DNA of 22,375 bases from assembly GCA_947464365.1 (NCBI GenBank), contig CANHWS010000019.1, positions 1 through 22,375 on the forward strand, written 5' to 3'. Under the pieces are notes generated by a model, which did not search any database, had not been told where the DNA came from, and saw nothing but the letters and a program-made list of their open reading frames with translations. The translations under genes and the position numbers were made by a program. The stretch comes from Cytophagaceae bacterium. GTDB lineage: Bacteria; Bacteroidota; Bacteroidia; Cytophagales; Flexibacteraceae. Position 1 is the first letter of the stretch; each line of letters starts with the position of its first letter. Shown piece by piece: positions 15,013 to 22,375 of this stretch.

Positions 15013-16158
15013 ATGCTAACGCTAATCAAAAATGCCAACGTCTTCTCCCCAGCTCCACTTGGTCTGCAGGACATCCTGATCGGCGGCAACAAAATCGTTG
15101 CCATGGCCGACCATATCGACCTGCCAGCCTCAGTGGCGACCGTTTGGGATGCGGAAGGCCGGACGACTACCCCAGGCCTGATCGACCAACATGTACATAT
15201 CATTGGGGCTGGTGGCAAACATGGTTTCTCGTCCATGACGCCCGAGATCATGATGGGTGAGTTTATCGCCTGTGGCACCACCACGGTGGTTGGTTTGCTG
15301 GGTACTGATGCTAGCGCCCGTAGCGTCAAAACCTTATATGCCAAAACCAAAGCCCTCGATGGCGATGGGATTACGGCCTATATGTTCACCAGTTATTTTG
15401 GCATTGATCCAATAACGATCACAGGTAGCATCCAGGATGATTTGATTTTTGTTGATAAAATCATTGGCTGCAAACTCGCCATTTCGGACGAGCGTTCCTC
15501 TTATCCAACCACCCTCGAGCTCTTGCGGCATTTGCGCGAAGTCCATGTGGGCGGGATGGTTTCTGGCAAGGGAGGAGTCCTCCATATACACCTTGGTGGG
15601 TTGCGCACCAAAATGGACATCTTGTTTGATCTGGTCCAGCAATACGAGTTCCCGATCAGGCACATCTCGCCAACGCATGTTGGTCGATCTAAAGATTTGT
15701 TTGACCAGGCTCTAGACTTCGCCCGCCTCGGTGGGATGATTGACATCACGACAGGCGCTTCAAAATATACCGATCCCTATAAGTCAGTCCTGTATGCGAT
15801 GGAGCAAGGCGTCTCGATCGACCAACTAAGCTATAGTAGTGATGGCCATGCCGGTATTGGCAAAAAAGACGCTAATGGCAAGGATATTGGCTTCACAAAG
15901 GCGCCTATCTACCAGAACTTGGATCAGGTTCGGGCTTTGGTGCAAGACGGTCAAGTGCCAATCAGTGAGGCCATTAAGCTCATAACGCTTAACCCTGCCC
16001 GTAACCTATCGCTAGCACATAAAGGCCGTGTTATGGTTGGGGCCGATGCAGACCTCTGTTTCTTTGACGAAGACCTCCAGCTGACCGAAGTGGTTGCAAT
16101 GGGACAGTTTATGATGAAAGCAGGTGTGGTTGTGATCAAAGGGGCGTTCGAAAACTAG
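15013..16158 (+). CDS. iadA: Isoaspartyl dipeptidase (beta-aspartyl-peptidase) IadA
   Basis: A 381-residue cytosolic amidohydrolase that cleaves beta-aspartyl dipeptides to aspartate and a free amino acid. Residue numbers count from the ATG at 15013. Metal ligands are in place: His60 and His62 in DQHVHIIG, the carboxylated Lys154 in IIGCKLAISDERS, His193 in HLGG, His222 in SPTHVGRS, and catalytic Asp277 in SSDGHAG. These correspond to E. coli His68, His70, Lys162, His201, His230 and Asp285. Other hallmarks are TTVVGLLGTD, AKTKALDGDGITAYM and FARLGGMIDITTGAS. A TTG six bases upstream (15007) is in frame, but ATG suits the family start better. No signal peptide is visible. It lies 58 bp after dcuC and 9 bp before a porin gene, so the genes are probably in one operon. 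The stop is TAG. Confidence 0.95.
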   Translation: MLTLIKNANVFSPAPLGLQDILIGGNKIVAMADHIDLPASVATVWDAEGRTTTPGLIDQHVHIIGAGGKHGFSSMTPEIMMGEFIACGTTTVVGLLGTDASARSVKTLYAKTKALDGDGITAYMFTSYFGIDPITITGSIQDDLIFVDKIIGCKLAISDERSSYPTTLELLRHLREVHVGGMVSGKGGVLHIHLGGLRTKMDILFDLVQQYEFPIRHISPTHVGRSKDLFDQALDFARLGGMIDITTGASKYTDPYKSVLYAMEQGVSIDQLSYSSDGHAGIGKKDANGKDIGFTKAPIYQNLDQVRALVQDGQVPISEAIKLITLNPARNLSLAHKGRVMVGADADLCFFDEDLQLTEVVAMGQFMMKAGVVVIKGAFEN

Positions 16159-16167
16159 ATACCCAAC

Positions 16168-17496
16168 ATGAAACGATCCTACCTAATCTTTTCCGCCTTG
16201 TTGGTATTGCCTCTGCTGATGGTCCTTCCATTGGCTGCGCAGGCACAGGATAATGCCCAGCCCGAGCCATACGCACCAGGCGAGGGCATCTCCCTGACTG
16301 GTAAAAACAACTACAATATCCGCCTCAGCGGGATTTTGCAGCCCATGGTCGAGACACGGTCGTACCCCGAGATGTCCGAGCAGGCAGCCACCCAACGGTT
16401 CAGGATGCGCCGCATAATCACGAAGCTTACGGGTAGTGCTGCCAACGAAAAGATCAGGTACCAGTTGCAGGTGGACTTAACAGGATCATCGGACGGTGGT
16501 GGGGATGCTGGCACCAATAACTACCTGATGGATGCTTGGATATCCTACCGACCTGTCAAACAAGTTGAGTTCACCTTCGGACAAGAGACCTCGCCAACAG
16601 ATGGACGCGAAATGGGTATGCTATCCAACGGCCTGCAAATGATCGAACGGAGCCCGGTGGCATTGGCATTTGCAAGCATCCGTGAGTTTGGGGTCATCGT
16701 CGAGACTAAGTTTAAGCTCGGCAAAGGAATGGCCCTGCACCCTACGCTGAGTGTTAGCAACGGAGACGGTGCCAATGTCGGTCGCAAAGACCATGGTGGC
16801 CTCAAGGTTGGTGGTCGGCTAGACTTTCTGCCTTTTGGCACGTTCAGTAATGGTGGGCAATATACCCAAGTGGATATGGAGCGTGAGTTAACACCCAAGT
16901 TAGTTATCGGCATCACGGGCAGCCACAACCAAGGCATCAGCGATAGGCGCGGGCGTGAGTCGGGTTCCATCCTCTATCTGGATAGTCTGGGTCAAGAGTC
17001 GCTACCGTCCTATACCAAGGTGGGTGCCGATCTGTTGTTTAAGTACAAGGGCTTTAGCCTCTTGGCTGAGTATGTCAACGCAACCGCCTCAGTGCCTACA
17101 GATATCACGCAACGTGTGCGGAATGACGGCACAACCTCAGCCGCATTTTTGGTTAATGGTATCCAGGATGTAAATGCCTTTGTTAAAGGACGCATCATGC
17201 TAGGGTCTGGCTACAATGTGCAGGCAGGTTACTTGTTCTTGAACGGCTATGGTATAGATGGTCGGTATGCAAGGTTGATGCCCGCATCTAACTCCTTCCT
17301 GACAAACCCGACGTTCTATAATCGGTCCGAATTCTTCACCCTATGTGCAAGTAAGTATCTAGGCCGCCACTTCGGTGCCAAAATCCAGGCCTCGGTCACC
17401 TACACGAAGGCTGAAGCAGGATCCCGCACCGTACTTGATACGCCTCAGCGTGGTAATGAGGTTTCTGGTCTCTTGATGCTAACGATCGCCCTCTAG
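16168..17496 (+). CDS. Outer-membrane porin, phosphate-selective porin O/P-like
   Basis: A 442-residue protein. Signal peptide 1-27 (LPLAAQAQ) precedes a beta-barrel-like sequence with alternating hydrophobic residues and many Gly and aromatic residues. It includes RLSGILQPMVETRSYP, RFRMRRIITKLTGSA, YLMDAWISYRPVKQVEFTFG then QETSPTDGREM, VGGRLDFLPFG and FKYKGFSLLAEYVNATAS, with a final strand SGLLMLTIAL. This fits the OprO/OprP-type porins, in which the phrase DAW-x-Y and the R-x-R-x-x-R cluster near the start are typical. The substrate cannot be read from sequence. It is 9 bp from iadA and 5 bp from the carboxypeptidase, so all three are almost certainly cotranscribed, which suggests that it admits peptides or anionic amino-acid derivatives. 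A paralogue is at 19217-20479. Confidence 0.85.
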   Translation: MKRSYLIFSALLVLPLLMVLPLAAQAQDNAQPEPYAPGEGISLTGKNNYNIRLSGILQPMVETRSYPEMSEQAATQRFRMRRIITKLTGSAANEKIRYQLQVDLTGSSDGGGDAGTNNYLMDAWISYRPVKQVEFTFGQETSPTDGREMGMLSNGLQMIERSPVALAFASIREFGVIVETKFKLGKGMALHPTLSVSNGDGANVGRKDHGGLKVGGRLDFLPFGTFSNGGQYTQVDMERELTPKLVIGITGSHNQGISDRRGRESGSILYLDSLGQESLPSYTKVGADLLFKYKGFSLLAEYVNATASVPTDITQRVRNDGTTSAAFLVNGIQDVNAFVKGRIMLGSGYNVQAGYLFLNGYGIDGRYARLMPASNSFLTNPTFYNRSEFFTLCASKYLGRHFGAKIQASVTYTKAEAGSRTVLDTPQRGNEVSGLLMLTIAL

Positions 17497-17501
17497 CCAC
17501 C

Positions 17502-19085
17502 ATGCGCACCTCAGCTCTTCTTTGTTGTTTGCTCCTGATGGCCGGTGCGCTATTGGCACCAGCTTTGGGTTGGGCACAGTTCAACCCGCAGCCAGATGCT
17601 ATCACACGAAAATACTTTCCTGATCCTGAGCTCAACATCCAGACGCCTGCTTTTGCTAAGGCTGATGAGTTCACGAACTATCAGGAAATGATGGCTTGGA
17701 TTGAACCCTTGGTGCAGCAACATAGCAAGTTGGTTAAGCTCAGCTATATAGGTCAAAGCCAAAAGGGCAAGCAGATCCCGATGTTAGTCCTGACCCAGCC
17801 TAATGGTAGGCCTAAAATTCGGGTCTGGATGCAGGGTGGCCTCCATGGGGATGAACCAGCAGGCACCGAAACCATGCTCTATTTGCTACAACAGCTCCTG
17901 ACCGATCCTAAACTAACCTATTTATTAGATGAGCTCGAAATTGGCATTGTGCCGATGGCCAACATCGATGGTTACGAAAAACAACAACGTGAGTCGGCCA
18001 ATGGTATTGACCTTAACCGAGATCAGACCCGTCTGAAGGCACCCGAAACCATAGCGCTCAAGCAGGCATTTAGTGCCTTTGGGCCAGCTGTGGCGCTTGA
18101 CTTTCATGAATATCGCCCCTTCCGCAAAGACTTCAGCCGATTGGGTATGGCAGGCATCACGAGCCGCTATGATGCCATGTTCCTCTATAGTGGGAACCTC
18201 AATGTGCCAGCTGCATTAAGGGCCTACACTGCTGATCGGTTTGTGACCCCTGCCAAGGCAGTACTCAATGCCGAGCAGCTCTGCAACCATGACTATGTCA
18301 CGACCCAGAAATATGGTGGCCAAGTCCAGTTCAATATGGGGTCGGTGCATGCGCGGTCTAGCGCCACGTCCTACGCCCTAACCAACGCCGTCTCGACATT
18401 GCTCGAAATTAGGGGAGTAGGCATCGGTCGCACTTCGTTCAAACGCAGGATCAAGACCTCTTATCTGATTGCCCTATCCTACCTTGAGTCCGCCTATAAA
18501 GATCGGCAGCATTTGCGTGCCGTATTGGCCGAGGCAGCCAAAGCAAAGCAGCCGGTCGTTGTCCTAAGCAAACGTAAGACCTACAAAGACAGTATTGATG
18601 TCATTGACCTGGCCACTAACAATGCGATCAAGATGCCTTTTGTGCTGCATAATGCACTCCAGAGCAGCCCTACTCTTGAGCGTCAGCGACCTATGGCTTA
18701 CCTCATAGGGACAAGCGCAACAACTGCCATTCAGAACTTGCGGCTATTGGGTCTCCAGATTGATAGTCTCGTATCTGATCAAACCCTAGAGGTGCAGGTC
18801 TATCGATTAGGCAAGCAACCTGAAATGTCAACTGAAGACAACAAACCAGGCGATGACGAAGAGGCCACCACTGGCCCATCCGAAGCCAATACCCTGACTG
18901 TGAATAAAGCATTCCCGAAGGGTACTTATATTATCTACGAGGACCAACCGAGGTTTAACCTCGCGGCCGAAGTCCTAGAGCCCGAAAACCCAAACGGCTT
19001 TGTGGCACTGAAGGTAATCAAGCTCAGTGCCGACACCGAGCTGCCCATCTACCGGTATCTAAAACCCGAACGCATTAGTCCATAG
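17502..19085 (+). CDS. Secreted M14-family zinc carboxypeptidase
   Basis: A 527-residue protein. Signal peptide 1-25 (GALLAPALGWA) precedes a catalytic domain at about 55-320. Zinc ligands are His115 and Glu118 in LHGDEPAGTE and His202 in ALDFHEY. Asn172-Arg173 in GIDLNRDQ bind the substrate carboxylate, and the general base is Glu302 in TLLEIRGVG. M14 enzymes remove C-terminal amino acids or cut amide bonds of gamma- or beta-linked peptides. Residues about 330-527 form a second part that I do not recognise, with an acidic linker (EDNKPGDDEEATTG, about 445-458). It starts 5 bp after the porin stop, so it is translationally close to it. With iadA two genes upstream, it might trim peptides in the periplasm before uptake. 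The specificity is unknown. The stop is TAG. Confidence 0.9.
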   Translation: MRTSALLCCLLLMAGALLAPALGWAQFNPQPDAITRKYFPDPELNIQTPAFAKADEFTNYQEMMAWIEPLVQQHSKLVKLSYIGQSQKGKQIPMLVLTQPNGRPKIRVWMQGGLHGDEPAGTETMLYLLQQLLTDPKLTYLLDELEIGIVPMANIDGYEKQQRESANGIDLNRDQTRLKAPETIALKQAFSAFGPAVALDFHEYRPFRKDFSRLGMAGITSRYDAMFLYSGNLNVPAALRAYTADRFVTPAKAVLNAEQLCNHDYVTTQKYGGQVQFNMGSVHARSSATSYALTNAVSTLLEIRGVGIGRTSFKRRIKTSYLIALSYLESAYKDRQHLRAVLAEAAKAKQPVVVLSKRKTYKDSIDVIDLATNNAIKMPFVLHNALQSSPTLERQRPMAYLIGTSATTAIQNLRLLGLQIDSLVSDQTLEVQVYRLGKQPEMSTEDNKPGDDEEATTGPSEANTLTVNKAFPKGTYIIYEDQPRFNLAAEVLEPENPNGFVALKVIKLSADTELPIYRYLKPERISP

Positions 19086-19216
19086 TGCCCAACCTTGGTG
19101 CCCTTGCCAGTTGTTTATGGCGCATTTCTTTACCAGTCCACCGATTAATAATTACCCAGTTAGTTCACCCGAATACGCCAATTTATCCCTTTCCCAGCCC
19201 GTAACTTCTAGGTTCT

Positions 19217-20479
19217 ATGTCAACATCCCTATCCCGTTTCTGGAAGCCCCTTATTGCCGTCGCTGTTTGGTGTATGGCCCAGGGCATCGCCGTTGGCCAA
19301 ACCCAAGATGGCAGTAATAGCACCAATGACCCCAACAAATCTGGCCTTGGCGATGGACTTAACTTTTCGCTTAACGAGGGGGATTATCAATTCCGGATTG
19401 GTGGATTTTTGCAGCCTTCATGGCAGTATAGCAAGCTAGATAATCAGCCAAGGGCCGAGAACGTTTTCCGTTCCAAACGTACCTACCTCAACTTTGGAGG
19501 CCGTGCGCTGAAAGAAAAGGTAAGCTTTTTTGTGCAGGCGGACTTTAGTGCCGCCACCCCCTTGCTAGATGCTTGGTTGGCCTATCATGTCACACCTAAC
19601 TGGACCATTTCGGCTGGGCAGCGGCGGACCTTCACGAACAACAGGGAGATGACCTTTAATGAGGACCAGCTCCAGTTTGCTGACCGCAGCCTGACCAGCA
19701 ACACCTTTGCAGGCAACGGGCGTGAGTTTGGCCTTTTTGTTGAGGGTAAGATTGGCACTTCATTGGTTTTGGTGCCACAGCTTGCGATCACGTCTGGTGA
19801 CGGCCCTAACTCCTTTGGTGTCAATAGCACCGATGTGGACCTAGGCGGCTTTAAGTACGGTGGTCGGCTAGATATTTACCTAATGGGCGAGTTTTCGGAA
19901 GGTAACAGAGGTTTGTCTGCTGACCTAGTCCATGAGACCAAACCAAAGGTGCTGATAGGCCTAGCCGGTAGCTTCAACCGTGGTGCCAGCAATGCCAAAG
20001 GCGAAGGCCACGGCGACTTCTTGCTCTACGGCGACGACAAAAAAACTAAACTGCCAGACCTCCGCAAATTCAGTGTTGACGTGCTGGCCAAGTATAAAGG
20101 TTTCTCCTTCTTGGGCGAATACATCAACACCTCAGCGGCTAACCTTGCAGGTGTCAGGCTTGACACAACGGGGACGATTAGCTCTATTCTTCGGCCTGGC
20201 CAGATCAGTCAGTATCTGACCCTAGGTAATGCTATTTCGGCACAGCTGGGCTATGTCACCAAATCAGGCTATGCTCTCGACTTGCGGTACGAATCTCTGA
20301 ACCCTGAGTTTAAGGACAACACGGCCTCCATCCTGCAGCAAACCGAGGTAAGCACCTTAGGCCTCAGTAAGTATTTCAACGGGAACAAACTCAAGGTCCA
20401 GGCCTCAGTTAGCAACGTTAGGTATGGCAGTGGCAGGTCAGCCCTCAATACCGAGCTGATGATGCAGGTGGTCCTGTAG
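19217..20479 (+). CDS. Outer-membrane porin, paralogue of the 16168 gene
   Basis: A 420-residue protein. Signal peptide 1-27 (WCMAQGIAVGQ) precedes a Ser/Asn-rich segment (NSTNDPNKSG) and a porin barrel closely following the upstream porin. It shares FRIGGFLQPSWQY, RSKRTYLNFGGRALKEKVSF, LLDAWLAYHVTPNWTISAGQ, REFGLFVEGK, GGFKYGGRLDIYLMGEFSEG, HETKPKVLIGLAGSFNRGAS, AKYKGFSFLGEYINTSA and a final strand ELMMQVVL. It has one acidic stretch, YGDDKKTKLPDLRK, in what would be an outer loop, unlike the first copy. It lies 131 bp after the carboxypeptidase, the largest gap in this run, so an extra promoter is possible. Two porins flanking one secreted peptidase suggests division of substrate size or charge, which is inference. 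The stop is TAG. Confidence 0.85.
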   Translation: MSTSLSRFWKPLIAVAVWCMAQGIAVGQTQDGSNSTNDPNKSGLGDGLNFSLNEGDYQFRIGGFLQPSWQYSKLDNQPRAENVFRSKRTYLNFGGRALKEKVSFFVQADFSAATPLLDAWLAYHVTPNWTISAGQRRTFTNNREMTFNEDQLQFADRSLTSNTFAGNGREFGLFVEGKIGTSLVLVPQLAITSGDGPNSFGVNSTDVDLGGFKYGGRLDIYLMGEFSEGNRGLSADLVHETKPKVLIGLAGSFNRGASNAKGEGHGDFLLYGDDKKTKLPDLRKFSVDVLAKYKGFSFLGEYINTSAANLAGVRLDTTGTISSILRPGQISQYLTLGNAISAQLGYVTKSGYALDLRYESLNPEFKDNTASILQQTEVSTLGLSKYFNGNKLKVQASVSNVRYGSGRSALNTELMMQVVL

Positions 20480-20533
20480 GCACTAATAATCAAGTCGGTA
20501 CGGCGCCACCCCTGATCCAATTTCGTTTTTTCC

Positions 20534-21733
20534 ATGACCCACCTCACCCACTTGTTTTGCGTTCGCCTTCTGCTGCTGACTGTGTTAGCACTGGTGTTTG
20601 GTGGGACTTTGGGGATGGGAAATTGCCAAGCACAATCCTTGACGGCAGGCACGGGTATCTATCAGTTCAGCGGGTATTCACCTTTGCGCACCAAGCCAAT
20701 CTCAGTGTTTTACCATATCCCTAGTTCGGGCGACCCTGCCAAGATGCCTATTCTACTGGCGTTCCATGGTGAGGACCGTGACGGCAACGCCTATCGGCAA
20801 GATTGGGTAGCTGCTGCCAACCAACATCAGTTTATGGTCTTTGCCCTCCAGTTTGATGATAGCTTTTACCCTGGTGGCGACGGCTATAACCTTGGCAATG
20901 TTTTCCGTGATGGGGATGCGCCAAGTGCCAGTTCCCTGCAGCCTGACTCAATCTGGACCTTTGCGGCCATCGACCCGCTATTCAGGGACATCAAACAACG
21001 GACGGGGTCATTAGCCAAAAGTTATGTGGCATTTGGCCACTCGGCAGGGGCGCAGTTTTTGCATCGTTTTGTGCTATACCAGCCCGCCAGCTTGATGCGC
21101 AAAGCCATTGCTGCTAATGCGGGTTGGTACACGGTACCTGTCGCATCCCAGACTTATCCTTATGGTCTAGGTCTTAGCCCGATGACGTCAACCCAATTGA
21201 CATCAGCCTTCGCTAAGCCGCTGCTGGTTTTCCTAGGCAAGCTAGATACCAACCCCAATTCACCCGGACTGCGTCACAATAGCCAGACGGATGCTCAAGG
21301 TCTTTATCGGCTCGCTCGTGGACGCTATTTCTTGAACCAAAGTCGGGCACAAGCGCAGCAAAGTACCGCTGTTTTTGGCTGGTCGTTGGCAGAGGTTGCT
21401 GGTGTGGGCCATGACCATACGCTGATGGCCATCAATGCTGTACCCTACGTCCTTGATGCCTTTGAACCCATTCAGCAAGCACCTCCCATCCCGCCATTGC
21501 GGCTAAGCTGGCTAACTGAGGGAGGTATACAAATTCAGGGCCTCCAGCCAGCTGAAACCTACGCGATCCAGCTTTTTGATCCATACGGACGGACTGTCGG
21601 CCAGTTTACAGGCCAGGCTCCAGATGCTGATGCCAAGGTTATTCCATTCGTGCCACGCAATAGCACCTTATACATTGCCCGGATCACGGCCAGTAGCCAT
21701 GCTGATCAGTGCTTTAAACTCATTACCTATTAG
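20534..21733 (+). CDS. Secreted alpha/beta hydrolase with a degenerate T9SS-like tail
   Basis: A 399-residue protein. Signal peptide 1-34 (GGTLGMGNCQA) precedes a hydrolase domain. FHGE (77-80) is the oxyanion-hole HG, the nucleophile elbow GHSAG places Ser170, Asp238 in LGKLDTNPNS is a candidate acid, and His293 in VGHDHTL is the likely base. These match the order Ser-Asp-His of alpha/beta hydrolases in the esterase/PHB-depolymerase or dienelactone hydrolase style. Residues about 322-399 (LRLSWLTEGGIQIQGL, IQLFDPYGRTVGQFTG, LYIARITASS, CFKLITY) look like a T9SS type A sorting domain, although the usual PNP motif is missing; the Gly-x-Val-Tyr-x-x-arginine pattern is weakly kept as TLYIARI. 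The substrate is unknown. It lies 54 bp after the porin and 25 bp before the symporter, so it is in the same likely operon. The stop is TAG. Confidence 0.8.
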   Translation: MTHLTHLFCVRLLLLTVLALVFGGTLGMGNCQAQSLTAGTGIYQFSGYSPLRTKPISVFYHIPSSGDPAKMPILLAFHGEDRDGNAYRQDWVAAANQHQFMVFALQFDDSFYPGGDGYNLGNVFRDGDAPSASSLQPDSIWTFAAIDPLFRDIKQRTGSLAKSYVAFGHSAGAQFLHRFVLYQPASLMRKAIAANAGWYTVPVASQTYPYGLGLSPMTSTQLTSAFAKPLLVFLGKLDTNPNSPGLRHNSQTDAQGLYRLARGRYFLNQSRAQAQQSTAVFGWSLAEVAGVGHDHTLMAINAVPYVLDAFEPIQQAPPIPPLRLSWLTEGGIQIQGLQPAETYAIQLFDPYGRTVGQFTGQAPDADAKVIPFVPRNSTLYIARITASSHADQCFKLITY

Positions 21734-21758
21734 TTAAATCTATATTTATTCCTGACCG

Positions 21759-22375
21759 ATGCCTACCATCCTGAAACGCATACTGACCCATCTGACCTTC
21801 TATGTATTGGTCGCGATCATTGCGGGCATTTTGTTGGGGCATTTTGCACCTGCGGAAGCCGTCAAGATGGAGTGGATTGGCAAATCGTTTATTGATCTGA
21901 TTAAGCTATTTATTGCCCCTATTATTTTCCTGACCATTGTGCTGGGCATCGGGTCAATGGGGAACCTCAAGAAGGTGGGCAAGATAGGCCTCAAATCATT
22001 GATCTATTTCGAGGTGGTCACGACTGTCTCATTGGCCATTGGTGTGATCGTGGCCCTTGTCCTCCAACCCGGCAGCATTGATAAGTCTGCCCTCATGATG
22101 CAGGATGCGACCAAATATACTAGTAGGGCAGGGGAGGCCTTCAGCTGGTGGAACTTCCTGAAATCCAACACCACTATCCAGATTCTACTTGTCGCGATTA
22201 TAGTTGGGGTGGGGCTGAGCTATGCCAAAAATCGTATCCTGATCGTCAGCAAGCTGGAGGTGATCTCAAAGTTCGTATTCAAGGCCCTCAAGTACGTCAT
22301 GTACCTCGCACCCGCTGGGGCTTTTGGTGGCATGGCCTATACGGTGGGCAAGTTTGGCTTGGCTACTATTGTCCC
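21759..22375 (+). CDS. Dicarboxylate/amino acid:cation symporter, N-terminal half (runs off window end)
   Basis: An ATG at 21759 opens a frame that continues to the window end, 205 codons. The product begins MPTILKRILTHLTFYVLVAI and continues with AGILLGHFAPAEAVKMEWIG, SFIDLIKLFIAPIIFLTIVL, GIGSMGNLKKVGKIGLK, YFEVVTTVSLAIGVIVALVL then QPG, and MYLAPAGAFGGMAYTVGKFG. This matches the first half of the DAACS family (E. coli DctA, GltP), with the LIKM/LIKL-IAP-IF, YFEIV-T and LAP-GAFG-MA-T-GK landmarks aligned to DctA. Such proteins take up C4-dicarboxylates, aspartate or glutamate with protons or sodium. The substrate-specifying serine-rich hairpin and NLDG motif lie beyond the window, so DctA versus GltP cannot be decided. 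It starts 25 bp after the hydrolase stop, in the same direction, and fits an aspartate-related cluster. Confidence 0.93.
   Translation, partial: MPTILKRILTHLTFYVLVAIIAGILLGHFAPAEAVKMEWIGKSFIDLIKLFIAPIIFLTIVLGIGSMGNLKKVGKIGLKSLIYFEVVTTVSLAIGVIVALVLQPGSIDKSALMMQDATKYTSRAGEAFSWWNFLKSNTTIQILLVAIIVGVGLSYAKNRILIVSKLEVISKFVFKALKYVMYLAPAGAFGGMAYTVGKFGLATIV

Noticed and set aside
1..22375. tRNA, CRISPR array, insertion sequence or toxin-antitoxin module
   Set aside because: No cloverleaf with a T-loop GGTTCGA motif, no regularly spaced repeats, and no transposase or toxin-like protein was seen in gaps or genes.

Overview
The window looks like a chromosomal segment of a Bacteroidota (Bacteroidetes) bacterium. 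The evidence is a SecA of over 1,100 residues, a DivIC/FtsB-type septum protein, a secreted protein with a C-terminal type IX secretion (T9SS) sorting domain, an XRE/S24 regulator of a type common in this phylum, and no convincing Shine-Dalgarno sequence ahead of the start codons. GC content is near 50-55% by eye. All 15 complete genes I accept end in TAG, which is very unusual for a bacterium. No tRNA, rRNA, CRISPR array, insertion sequence or phage module was seen. The order is rough-genus unknown.

Left part (1-11149), mostly housekeeping with mixed strands. On the minus strand are the first 25 codons of thioredoxin (1-75) and a periplasmic coiled-coil SPOR-like protein (382-1128), separated by a clear rho-independent terminator. 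A 629-bp gap precedes secA on the plus strand (1758-5129), which has its own terminator. A minus-strand XRE/LexA-like self-cleaving regulator (5562-6395) is followed by plus-strand genes: a septum formation initiator (6713-7015), a PstS-like lipoprotein (7097-8170), a six-helix membrane protein of unknown function with a long helical tail (8375-9745), and the sodium/proton antiporter NhaA (9839-11149, TTG start).

Right part (11380-22375), all on the plus strand. Two paralogous lamin-tail-domain (LTD) proteins come first, one with a T9SS sorting domain and one a lipoprotein with Calx-beta and thrombospondin-3-like segments. They lead with a 45-bp gap into a tightly packed set: a DcuC-type C4-dicarboxylate carrier, the isoaspartyl dipeptidase IadA, an outer-membrane porin, a secreted M14 zinc carboxypeptidase, a second porin paralogous to the first, a secreted alpha/beta hydrolase with a degenerate T9SS-like tail, and the start of a DctA/GltP-type dicarboxylate/amino-acid:cation symporter running off the window end.

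My reading of the right part is a peptide-to-dicarboxylate scavenging locus. Porins would admit peptides to the periplasm, M14 would trim them, IadA would split beta-aspartyl dipeptides in the cytosol, and DctA- and DcuC-like carriers would take up aspartate or exchange it for C4-dicarboxylates. Each family assignment is well supported by the sequence. Their joint function, including a possible link to cyanophycin or damaged-protein isoaspartyl peptides, is inference.
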